A stretch of 13,058 nt of DNA from contig CAJUNG010000036.1 of assembly GCA_910587725.1 (NCBI GenBank), positions 5,506 to 18,563 on the forward strand, read 5' to 3'. The notes beneath the pieces are model-generated. The model was not told the DNA's origin. It made no database searches and was given only the letters and a program-made list of their open reading frames with translations. The position numbers and the translations under genes were made by a program. Positions 1 to 5,256 of the stretch are shown in pieces (within the stretch, counting starts at the first letter, position 1; each line of letters opens with the position of its first letter). This DNA is from an uncultured Bacilli bacterium. GTDB lineage: Bacteria; Bacillota_I; Bacilli_A; RF39; UBA660.

Positions 1-268
1 CGAATCAATTTGGCGTTACTGTAGATGACATTAGAAGTCTAAATAATTTAACTAGCAATACCTTACAAATTGGGCAAGTATTAAAAATACCCGTTGACTC
101 TACTAGCCCTACTCCACCTTCTACTGGTGGAACTACGACATATACCGTTAAGGCTGGGGATAGCTTATGGAAAATTGCGAATCAATTTGGCGTTACTGTA
201 GATGACATTAGAAGTCTAAATAATTTAACTAGTAATACATTACAAATTGGGCAAGTGCTAAAAATACC
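1..268 (+). repeat. near-identical LysM-coding direct repeat, 177-bp period
   Basis: Bases 1-91 and 178-268 match except at four positions. All four are third-base or synonymous changes (AGC/AGT, ACC/ACA, GTA/GTG, TTA/CTA). The repeat begins at the very edge of the window, so the array may continue to the left. The third LysM (from about 305) is clearly diverged. Confidence 0.9.
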
Positions 269-443
269 TACAACTTCTGGCTCTACACCACCTACAACGA
301 CCAAATATACAGTAAAATCCGGAGATAGTTTATGGTCTATTGCAAATCGTTTTAATACTACTGTTGCCACATTACGCTCGCTTAACAATTTAACTTCTGA
401 TGTTTTACAAATCGGGCAGGTATTAACTGTTCCTACCAATTAA
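1..443 (+). CDS. LysM-repeat protein, 3' end only
   Basis: The reading frame is already open at the left edge (codons begin at base 3) and ends in TAA at 441-443, so the N-terminus and any catalytic domain are outside the window. It encodes the back half of one LysM domain and two complete ones. The complete ones begin with YTVKAGDSLW and YTVKSGDSLW and end with LQIGQVLKIP and LQIGQVLTVP, joined by Thr/Ser/Pro-rich linkers. LysM domains bind the N-acetylglucosamine backbone of peptidoglycan, so the product is presumably exported and wall- or spore-bound. The protein stops right after the third LysM, which makes this a C-terminal LysM array. The enzyme or coat domain it carries cannot be told. 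The first two visible repeats are almost identical in DNA. Confidence 0.9.
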   Translation, partial: NQFGVTVDDIRSLNNLTSNTLQIGQVLKIPVDSTSPTPPSTGGTTTYTVKAGDSLWKIANQFGVTVDDIRSLNNLTSNTLQIGQVLKIPTTSGSTPPTTTKYTVKSGDSLWSIANRFNTTVATLRSLNNLTSDVLQIGQVLTVPTN

Positions 444-580
444 TCTATTTTTTCATCCTACTTTTACAAAATTAAACTACAAAAGGGGAAAAATAATTAT
501 AGTGAAACAGGAGAATTTGATTCTTTCTATTTTCTTCTCATGTGACAATCCTATAAAAAAGAGAGATGAATGAAAACAAA

Positions 581-615
581 AAATTCCTCTAGAGTATATT
601 TAGAGGAGTTTTTTT
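581..615. terminator. bidirectional terminator between LysM gene and cwlJ
   Basis: CCTCTA (586-591) pairs with TAGAGG (601-606), extended outward by A/T pairs. A run of seven T (609-615) follows on the + strand and an A-run precedes it, which gives a T-run on the - strand. It lies between the convergent LysM and cwlJ genes and can serve both. Confidence 0.75.
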
Positions 616-654
616 GCGCATAAAAAAGTGTCAAAAATTTTTCTGACATCTTTG

Positions 655-1080
655 TTAATGAATTTGTTCACAAATCCCTGCATAAGGTTGATAAAAGCAA
701 TGGGCTTTATATCTTCCTGCTAGTCTTTGATCATACCAAAGAGCAACACAGTTGGCACCAGATGACGGTGCATAGAACCACAAAGCATTAGTTGCTGGAT
801 AATAATATTCACCTCTTAATACTCTTTTTGCTAATTCTTTCTCTTTCGTCGTTGCTGCGGAAAAAAATAAATTACTAGTAACTCCAGCAAATCCTCCCGG
901 AGACTGATAAACAACTCTTGTGATGCTATTAATATCTTTAAAAGTTAAACAATTGGCAATAGCACGATTTACTGCAACATTACCTACCATTAACATTCCG
1001 AGGTCCCCTTCTCCTACTGCCTCCGCCCTCATCAATCTTGCCAATAAATCAAGTTCTTTTGTTGTATACTTCACTAACAT
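655..1080 (-). CDS. cwlJ: spore cortex-lytic hydrolase CwlJ (SleB/CwlJ family)
   Basis: The 141-residue protein is a bare SleB/CwlJ-type cell-wall hydrolase domain (Hydrolase_2) without signal peptide or binding domain. This is the architecture and almost the length of Bacillus CwlJ, as I recall it. Visible family motifs are LLARLMRAEAVGEG (residues 12-25, with the likely catalytic Glu20), GMLMVGNVAVNR and the C-terminal HCFYQP. CwlJ helps degrade the muramic-lactam cortex during spore germination; it is made in the mother cell and sits in the coat. The start is placed at ATG 1080. A GTG further up (1089) lies inside the ribosome site AGGTGAAG itself and cannot be the start. The gene stands alone, divergent from tRNA-Trp. 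It is strong evidence for a spore former. A vegetative SleB-like hydrolase is a less likely alternative. Confidence 0.88.
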   Translation of the reverse strand: MLVKYTTKELDLLARLMRAEAVGEGDLGMLMVGNVAVNRAIANCLTFKDINSITRVVYQSPGGFAGVTSNLFFSAATTKEKELAKRVLRGEYYYPATNALWFYAPSSGANCVALWYDQRLAGRYKAHCFYQPYAGICEQIH

Positions 1081-1124
1081 TATCTTCACCTAATATAGGA
1101 TATGTGAATTTTTGGATTTTATTA

Positions 1125-1158
1125 TTGAAACTTCTGAAATTATATGCTATAATTTCAG
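1125..1158 (+). promoter_or_regulatory. tRNA-Trp promoter containing a perfect palindrome
   Basis: TTGAAA (1125-1130), a 17-bp spacer and TATAAT (1148-1153) with an extended -10 TGC (1145-1147) make a near-consensus sigma-A promoter. Transcription would start about three bases before the tRNA. Overlapping it is a perfect inverted repeat: CTGAAATTATA (1134-1144), TGC, TATAATTTCAG (1148-1158). The palindrome also creates TATAAT on the opposite strand, facing cwlJ, but without a matching -35. Confidence 0.85.
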
Positions 1159-1162
1159 ATAT

Positions 1163-1236
1163 AGGGGATTAGTTAAATGGTATAATAGGAGTCTCCAAAA
1201 CTTTAGTTGGGAGTTCGATTCTCTCATCCCCTGCCA
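1163..1236 (+). tRNA. trnW: tRNA-Trp (anticodon CCA)
   Basis: The 74-nt cloverleaf folds fully. The 7-bp acceptor stem is AGGGGAT/ATCCCCT, the D-arm has GG at 1179-1180, and the anticodon stem GGAGT/ACTTT encloses loop CTCCAAA with CCA at 1195-1197. The variable loop has 4 nt, and the T-arm is GGGAG-TTCGATT-CTCTC. Discriminator G1233 is followed by an encoded CCA end. The acceptor and T-arm sequence match typical bacterial tRNA-Trp. The D and anticodon stems rely on A-U and G-U pairs, in line with the AT-rich genome. It reads UGG, so UGA needs no Trp reading. Confidence 0.95.
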
Positions 1237-1287
1237 TTTGAATTTTACTTGAACTTTCAAGTTTAGATAGTGATTAGTGAGGAAATG

Positions 1288-1806
1288 ATGAATACAGACA
1301 GTAAAGCTTTTTCTCAGTTTTGGGAAATTTATCATAAAAATTCTGACTTTAATAAAATAATTAATGAAAATTTCAAAAATGGAAAGATTAGATTTTTTAA
1401 TGATAATGAATGGGATAAGATAAATAGTCAAAACTTTGTTTCCCCGATAAAAGAAATGAAAGAATTTATAGATATGTTTTCATTAGGCTATAACATTGGT
1501 AATTGTGTTGGTGCTAGTAGACAGTTAAGTTATTCCTATCATGATGTTGATATTGTATCAGGTATATTACCAATTTTAAAAGGTTCATTGAATGCTGAAA
1601 AAGAAGGTGGGCATTGCTGGTTAGAGACACCAGATAGTATAATAGATACTACTTTGATGCTAGTAATTCATAAATCCCTTAAAAATGCTTTAGGGTATAT
1701 TGAAGAGCAAAGATTAACTTCATTTCAACTTGCTTGTTCTCCGGTTTATCAAGCAAGAAAAGCATTTGTTAATGATAGAAATTTAAAGGGTAATAGAACT
1801 AAATAA
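1288..1806 (+). CDS. hypothetical protein with a Cys-His-Asp (papain/transglutaminase-like) pattern
   Basis: A 172-residue soluble protein with no signal peptide or membrane segment. I do not recognise the family. The conserved-looking core is NIGNCVGASRQ, then about 30 residues later GGHCWLE, then IIDTT. From ATG 1288 this gives Cys73, His109 and Asp120 in an order and setting reminiscent of transglutaminase or papain-fold enzymes (inference only). The start is set at 1288 because the ribosome site GTGAGG (1277-1282) lies five bases upstream; ATG 1285 is too close, and GTG 1270 has no site before it. It begins 51 bp after the tRNA with no convincing terminator between, so it may be read from the tRNA promoter. 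The region is AT-rich and flanked by broken reading frames, suggesting acquired DNA. Confidence 0.7.
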   Translation: MNTDSKAFSQFWEIYHKNSDFNKIINENFKNGKIRFFNDNEWDKINSQNFVSPIKEMKEFIDMFSLGYNIGNCVGASRQLSYSYHDVDIVSGILPILKGSLNAEKEGGHCWLETPDSIIDTTLMLVIHKSLKNALGYIEEQRLTSFQLACSPVYQARKAFVNDRNLKGNRTK

Positions 1807-1857
1807 AAAAATTGAGAATTCGTTCAGCCTCTGTATTATTTGAAGCGTTAAAATATG

Positions 1858-1895
1858 CTTGATTTTAATTAAAAGTCAAGTATTTTTTATTTTAT
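1858..1895 (+). terminator. terminator after the Cys-His-Asp gene
   Basis: CTTGATTTT (1858-1866) pairs with AAAAGTCAAG (1871-1880) around AATT, with one bulged G. TATTTTTTATTTT follows. It lies about 50 bp after the stop of the preceding + strand gene. Confidence 0.7.
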
Positions 1896-1940
1896 CGTAT
1901 GGGGAAAAAATGAACTTTTCAATTGAGGATTTGAACAAAA

Positions 1941-2091
1941 ATGAGTGATTTGAAAAAAGATTACTACAATTGTAGTTTTAATCATGTTAGTTATGTTGGT
2001 GCTATTACAAAATATAGATACGAAAAACTTTAGTAATGGTATACCAAATATACTAATAGGAAGGAAACCTGTCTATGAAGCAAAACTATAA
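1941..2091 (+). pseudogene. small membrane-protein frame broken at an A6 run
   Basis: From ATG 1941 the frame reads MSDLKK and then leaves the open frame at six A (1953-1958). With one A fewer it would continue as ITTIVVLIMLVMLVLLQNID, a hydrophobic membrane or signal segment. A polar tail of about 25 residues ending PVYEAKL follows, with TAA at 2089-2091, giving 49 residues in all. The downstream frame (1960-2091) has no good start with a ribosome site. The product is not recognised. Reading it as a disrupted gene is inference from protein-like composition; a random open stretch cannot be ruled out. Confidence 0.45.
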
Positions 2092-2264
2092 ATATGATGA
2101 GCAATGCAAAAAAAATAATAGTGAATTTATGTAAACTAAGAAATAAAAAAGGTGGTTTAACTAGGGAATATGACGTATTTTATAGAATTTCAACAATCAA
2201 GGATTAAAAGTATGAAACAATTAAAATGCTAAGTTACATAAAATCAGTAAGTATCTTTAATTGA
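2075..2264 (+). pseudogene. second short frame broken at an A8 run and by a stop
   Basis: ATG 2075 has an AGGAAGG site (2058-2064) ten bases upstream and overlaps the end of the preceding frame. It reads MKQNYKYDEQCKK up to a run of eight A (2107-2114), after which the original frame soon stops at TAA. One A fewer would continue into IIVNLCKLRNKKGG and LTREYDVFYRISTIKD, ending in TAA at 2205-2207. The same frame then stays open to TGA 2262-2264. An alternative is an intact 37-residue peptide from ATG 2094. No family is recognised, and the function is unknown. Confidence 0.4.
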
Positions 2265-2289
2265 GACTTTCATATAATGATTATATAAT
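2261..2289 (+). promoter_or_regulatory. promoter of the CPYH protein gene
   Basis: TTGAGA (2261-2266), a spacer of exactly 17 bp and TATAAT (2284-2289) precede the gene by about 40 bp, giving a leader of roughly 36 nt. A second TATAAT at 2273-2278 has no suitable -35. Confidence 0.75.
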
Positions 2290-2331
2290 TTTAAATAGAT
2301 TGAGGAAGAATTTATAGAGGAGGAATTGTAT

Positions 2332-2658
2332 ATGAAGAAATATCTAATTGTGGGAGTAGCAACATTTTCTTTACTAATCACGACTGTTTATGCATTTAAT
2401 GATAATCGTAATCATAACCGTTTTTTTTATGAGTCTACAATGTATAACCAAAATTGTCCATATCACAGTGGTAATGAAGAGTGCCCATATCATAGTGATA
2501 GTGAACATTGTCCATATTATGATGAAACAACTGATACACATAATTGTTCAAATAGTAAAAATGTTAATTGTCAACATAAAAACATTGATAATGGAAATAG
2601 TTATGGTAGATATGACGGTCATAGTAGACATGGAGGACATTCTCATCACAATCGATAG
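2332..2658 (+). CDS. secreted Cys/His-rich 'CPYH' repeat protein
   Basis: A 108-residue protein with a clear signal peptide (MKKYLIVGVATFSLL, likely cleaved after VYA at residue 21). The mature part carries three spaced CPYH/CPYY units (CPYHSG, CPYHSD, CPYYDE). More Cys and His follow, then a Gly/His/Arg tail with GHSRHGGHSHHNR. Soft-metal binding outside the membrane (Zn, Cu, Ni) is a reasonable inference from the Cys/His pattern, but no known metallochaperone family is recognised. The start is ATG 2332, seven bases after a strong AGAGGAGGA site; TTG 2326 sits only one base from that site. It has its own promoter and a terminator after it, so it is a single-gene unit. It ends in TAG, the only TAG stop among the confident genes. 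Confidence 0.85.
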   Translation: MKKYLIVGVATFSLLITTVYAFNDNRNHNRFFYESTMYNQNCPYHSGNEECPYHSDSEHCPYYDETTDTHNCSNSKNVNCQHKNIDNGNSYGRYDGHSRHGGHSHHNR

Positions 2659-2685
2659 ATTCATAAGTTATAAAATAAAAAGAAA

Positions 2686-2716
2686 GGAAGTTCAACTTCC
2701 TCACATTTTCTCATTT
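2686..2716. terminator. small shared terminator between CPYH and collagen-like genes
   Basis: GGAAG (2686-2690) and CTTCC (2696-2700) form a short stem with loop TTCAA. On the - strand it is followed by TTTCTTTTTATTTT, on the + strand by a looser T-rich stretch. It lies between convergent stops; the - strand reading is the stronger. Confidence 0.55.
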
Positions 2717-2717
2717 T

Positions 2718-3238
2718 TTAGCTTATTTTTTTTACTGTTAAAATCGCACTAGTGCCCGTTCCTAAAGTTACACCAACTGCAATTAATGCAGAAATTGCCA
2801 TGTCAAGTGTATTACCCGCTGTTAATGTAGAAATGATAGAACCACTATAAGTAGTATTAGTCCCTACCGATAATGTTCTTGATATTACTGTGGATGGTAT
2901 ATTTGTACCATTATTTCTAACCGCAATTGTTAGTGTAGTCCCTATGGCAACAGTAACACTGATTAAATAGTTAATTTCATAAGTTCCACTTTGTGCTACT
3001 GTAATACTGTTTTGTGTAACATAAGTAGTATTTAGGTTAGGCATGGCTGTAGGTAACGGGACTTGTGTTTGTGTTCCAATTCCTAATGATATATTACTTC
3101 CACTATTATTGTATTTTCCACCATAAGCTGCTAAACCTAGCGTTGGTCCAGTTGGTCCAGTTGGTCCTACTTCTCCTTGTGGTCCGGTTGGTCCCTGTGG
3201 TATTACAAAGTTTAAATTATAGCCTGTGATTTTTTCAT
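2718..3238 (-). CDS. collagen-like protein C with BclA-like C-terminal domain; start codon defective
   Basis: The frame encodes a module ending NLNFVIP, a short Gly-X-Y run (GPTGPQGEVGPTGPTGP), a linker and a domain of about 100 residues. That domain, with SGTYEINYLISVTV, LTIAVRNNG and LTAGNTLDMAIS, resembles the trimeric jelly-roll tip of BclA-type spore filaments. The frame follows the stop of protein B (TAA 3246-3248) in the same phase, but no ATG, GTG or TTG opens it. The only nearby ATG (3238) is one base out and stops after eight codons. A one-base slip on the six A that follow (3230-3235) would join it to the long frame as MKKITGYNLN and give 173 residues. ATG 3044 lacks a ribosome site and would make only the tip. 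It may be a broken gene, a slippage-dependent gene or an assembly error. Confidence 0.7.
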
Positions 3239-3245
3239 TCCCCCT

Positions 3246-3455
3246 TTATCCGCTTGTTGGTGTTATTGTCACACTCGCTTGACTTCCTGGTGCACCTGTA
3301 GTTACAGTTCCGATTGCTAATGTGGGTGCTGGTCCAGTTGCTCCCACTTCTCCTTGCGGTCCGGTTGGTCCAGTTGCTCCCACTTCTCCTTGCGGTCCGG
3401 TTGGTCCAGCAGGAATTACAAAATCTAAAATATAGCCACTCGGATTCTCATTCAT
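3246..3455 (-). CDS. collagen-like protein B
   Basis: A 69-residue protein: MNENPSGYILDFVIPA, then Gly-X-Y triplets at residues 17-42 made of two copies of the 12-residue unit GPTGPQGEVGAT. The tail PAPTLAIGTV then TTGAPGSQASVTITPTSG is the usual non-collagen spacer found between Gly-X-Y blocks. It has no signal peptide or trimerising tip, so alone it is a fragment of a filament protein. The start is firm: AGGAGGG lies about eight bases before ATG 3455. It starts 20 bp after the stop of protein A, in the same transcription unit. Spore-surface location is inferred from the family and from cwlJ nearby. Confidence 0.75.
   Translation of the reverse strand: MNENPSGYILDFVIPAGPTGPQGEVGATGPTGPQGEVGATGPAPTLAIGTVTTGAPGSQASVTITPTSG
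3330..3408 (-). repeat. perfect 36-bp tandem repeat coding Gly-X-Y
   Basis: Bases 3330-3365 and 3366-3401 are identical and a third copy begins at 3402-3408. Each unit encodes 12 residues (four Gly-X-Y triplets), so gain or loss of a unit keeps frame and changes only stalk length. Confidence 0.9.
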
Positions 3456-3475
3456 CTTTCTTCCCTCCTCACTCT

Positions 3476-3763
3476 TTAGTCTATTGGCGTAATTCCTACA
3501 GATGCTTGACTTCCGGGACTTCCAGTTATAACATTTCCTATTACAAATAATGGTGCTGGTCCTGTTTCTCCTCGTGGAATTACAAAATCTAACTTTACAT
3601 GATTGATGTCCCCGCTATTAGAAACACTTGCATCTGTCCCTGGTAATCCTGTCATTGTAGAATTTACCTGAATTGTTGAAGAAGGTGGTCCGGTTGGCCC
3701 TGTGGGACCTGTCGGCCCTAATAAATAACATCCGTTTTGTAAACTATTGCATCTACACTTCAT
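3476..3763 (-). CDS. collagen-like protein A
   Basis: A 95-residue protein opening with a Cys cluster (MKCRCNSLQNGC), a hydrophobic YLL, then GPTGPTGPTGPP (residues 16-27). Next come a spacer (TGLPGTDASV to KLDFVIPRG) and a second spacer (VIGNVITGSPGSQASVGITP), ending in TAA. The LDFVIP-type block inside this protein is homologous to the start of B and C, and its C-terminus is homologous to that of B. So the three frames share one repeated module. A ribosome site (AAGGGAG) precedes ATG 3763. The Cys-rich head could anchor the chain by disulfides, like the leader of exosporium filament proteins, but the known exosporium leader motif is not seen. Confidence 0.75.
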   Translation of the reverse strand: MKCRCNSLQNGCYLLGPTGPTGPTGPPSSTIQVNSTMTGLPGTDASVSNSGDINHVKLDFVIPRGETGPAPLFVIGNVITGSPGSQASVGITPID

Positions 3764-3798
3764 TCCTTATCTCCCTTCTTTTTCATTCTCACCTACTA

Positions 3799-3829
3799 TA
3801 CTATATGCATACTTCTAAGAATCTCTCAA
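3799..3829 (-). promoter_or_regulatory. candidate promoter of the collagen-like cluster
   Basis: On the - strand TTGAGA (3829-3824), 18 bp, then TATAGT (3805-3800) fits sigma A. The overlapping CATATAGTA (3807-3799) also fits the -10 pattern CATAnnnTA of mother-cell sigma K, although no AC was found at the expected -35 distance. The sequence cannot decide between vegetative and sporulation control. Confidence 0.45.
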
Positions 3830-3953
3830 GGACTTCGCCTTTTTAAATTACTTTTTTTATTACCTATACTTTCTCTAATTGCAAGTTAATTATGCTTTAA
3901 CATCGAAAAATAAAATTTACTATTTATTAAATTTTACTGTATAATAGAGACGA

Positions 3954-3995
3954 TAAAAAAGAATGATTTCCTACTGTTTATAGGGAATCATTCTT
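3954..3995 (-). terminator. terminator of the DUF4268 gene
   Basis: A 13-bp stem pairs 3959-3971 with 3983-3995. On the - strand TTTTTTATC follows directly. It lies 40 bp after the stop of the - strand gene at 4035. The + strand lacks an immediate T-run. Confidence 0.85.
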
Positions 3996-4034
3996 AATAA
4001 TCACTACTTTTTTTCAGCTAACTACTGCTAACTT

Positions 4035-5165
4035 TTATTTTAATTCTTTTTTCATTTTCTCAATCCATGGCTTTAATGCTCTTTCAAAACGGCACATATT
4101 CTCTGTTAAAAACTCAATATAACTTTCCCAATTTTCTTGATTAGTAATATCTGCACCCTCTAAATGATACGATATTTGCGACTGAATTTTATCATCTGCA
4201 CGCCTCCATTGCAAAGTATCTCCAAATGACTCTTCAATCTCTTTTCTATGTTGATAAAAATAATCAAATACTTTCTTGTTTCCTATTTGGTCCTTAATCT
4301 TTGCAATTGACAATTCTACAGAAATCGAATGATTATTTATACAAAAACAATAGGCAGCATCACGATAACCACAACCTGCAGATACCCATGAATCGGTATA
4401 CTGATTTTCTAAACTTCTACCTGAGAACAAATTAGATACACGGTTCATTCTTTCTAATAATCTGTGGAAAAACGCATCTCGAACCATTACTTTTTGAGCT
4501 AGTTTTTTCCTATCTTCTAAGGCCACTTTTGCTTTATTGTCATAGCTTACCGTAATTTCTTCAATGTCTTTTAAGGGAATAATTTGATCAGTATCGACAA
4601 TTAATTGTTCTCCCACCAAATAAGGAATTAACTTGATACACTTAATATCAATATTAAATTTCCTTGCCCAAATCACTGTAGATGTTACTTCTCTTCGAAA
4701 TTCCCTTGCTACTAAAATTATCCGTTGTGACATATCATCATTAATCTCTACTTCTGAAAAGTCTGTTTTGGCTAAGAAATCGCAAATTGTTTGCTCGGCA
4801 TTTTTGTCAATTCTTTCCTTCTCTAAATAATCTTGGAAGATTTCTCGAACATTTTCCTTCGTCAGGATAGAACAATAGGAAGCATATTTCATTGCTTGCC
4901 ATACGACGTCTTTTCCACTATCATCTAATTTGTTTTCAATAATTACTAAATTCCCATTTTTATCTAGGGCAAGTAAATCTAAACGTTCATTTGTCTCTTT
5001 AAACTGACTAAACTCTTTTTGAATAATTAATAATTCTTCTCCTAACAAACTAGGATTCTCTTTAATCCACTCCTGAATATCCTTCCGTTCTTTTAAATCA
5101 CATTCTTTGAATGTAACATCTTTGATTTTTTGTGCTTCTTTGGTCTTCTTATTGATGAGAAACAT
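4035..5165 (-). CDS. DUF4268 / PD-(D/E)xK nuclease-like protein
   Basis: A 376-residue soluble protein. The N-terminal half has the pattern RLDLLALD, NLVIIENKL and VVWQAMKYAS, with Asp63, Glu77, Lys79 and Gln90 as the D-ExK-Q set of the PD-(D/E)xK nuclease fold. I recognise the whole layout as the DUF4268 family: EWIKENPSLLGEELLIIQKEF before the core, and a C-terminal block with YFYQHRKEIEESFG, LQWRR and ENMCRFERALKPWI. The length is usual for that family. Members are found scattered in bacteria, often near restriction or mobile genes, but their substrate is not established. The start at ATG 5165 is supported by AGAGGTGA. It is a single-gene unit, divergent from the unknown gene at 5257. Catalytic residues appear intact. 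Confidence 0.85.
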   Translation of the reverse strand: MFLINKKTKEAQKIKDVTFKECDLKERKDIQEWIKENPSLLGEELLIIQKEFSQFKETNERLDLLALDKNGNLVIIENKLDDSGKDVVWQAMKYASYCSILTKENVREIFQDYLEKERIDKNAEQTICDFLAKTDFSEVEINDDMSQRIILVAREFRREVTSTVIWARKFNIDIKCIKLIPYLVGEQLIVDTDQIIPLKDIEEITVSYDNKAKVALEDRKKLAQKVMVRDAFFHRLLERMNRVSNLFSGRSLENQYTDSWVSAGCGYRDAAYCFCINNHSISVELSIAKIKDQIGNKKVFDYFYQHRKEIEESFGDTLQWRRADDKIQSQISYHLEGADITNQENWESYIEFLTENMCRFERALKPWIEKMKKELK

Positions 5166-5183
5166 TGTATCACCTCTTTTTTA

Positions 5184-5212
5184 AAGATATCATATAAATC
5201 GTTTTAACGCAA
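5184..5212 (-). promoter_or_regulatory. promoter of the DUF4268 gene
   Basis: On the - strand TTGCGT (5212-5207), 17 bp, TATCTT (5189-5184), about 20 bp before the start codon. Confidence 0.5.
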
Positions 5213-5227
5213 TTTTTTTCCTATCTA

Positions 5228-5236
5228 TGTTATAAT
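5228..5236 (+). promoter_or_regulatory. extended -10 promoter with very short leader
   Basis: TGTTATAAT (5228-5236) is an extended -10 element without a clear -35. Transcription from about 5243 would place the ribosome site AGGAGGG (5243-5249) at the very 5' end of the message, with a leader of only about 14 nt. Confidence 0.55.
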
Positions 5237-5256
5237 TTTTGTAGGAGGGTTAAATT

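Noticed and set aside
1248..1261. Inverted repeat CTTGAA/TTCAAG just after the tRNA as a terminator
   Set aside because: The stem is short, the loop is too small for the full pairing, and no T-run follows.
1147..1431. Open frame on the - strand, 94 codons
   Set aside because: It runs antisense through the tRNA-Trp gene and the start of the next gene, and has no ribosome site.
1163..2330. Integrated element using tRNA-Trp as attachment site
   Set aside because: No second copy of the tRNA 3' end and no integrase are visible in the window. The idea remains only a possibility.
2390..2752. Met/Ile-rich 120-codon frame overlapping the CPYH gene
   Set aside because: It has low-complexity composition and no ribosome site, and it overlaps a gene with signal peptide, promoter and ribosome site.
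2718..3044. Independent 108-residue protein starting at ATG 3044
   Set aside because: No ribosome site precedes it, and the same frame continues upstream through the Gly-X-Y stalk, so it is only the tip of protein C.
3330..3408. CRISPR-like array
   Set aside because: The repeats are directly adjacent without spacers and encode Gly-X-Y triplets.
3314..3550. Leu/Val-rich open frame on the + strand
   Set aside because: It is the complement of the Gly-X-Y coding repeat, and its composition is an artefact of that repeat.
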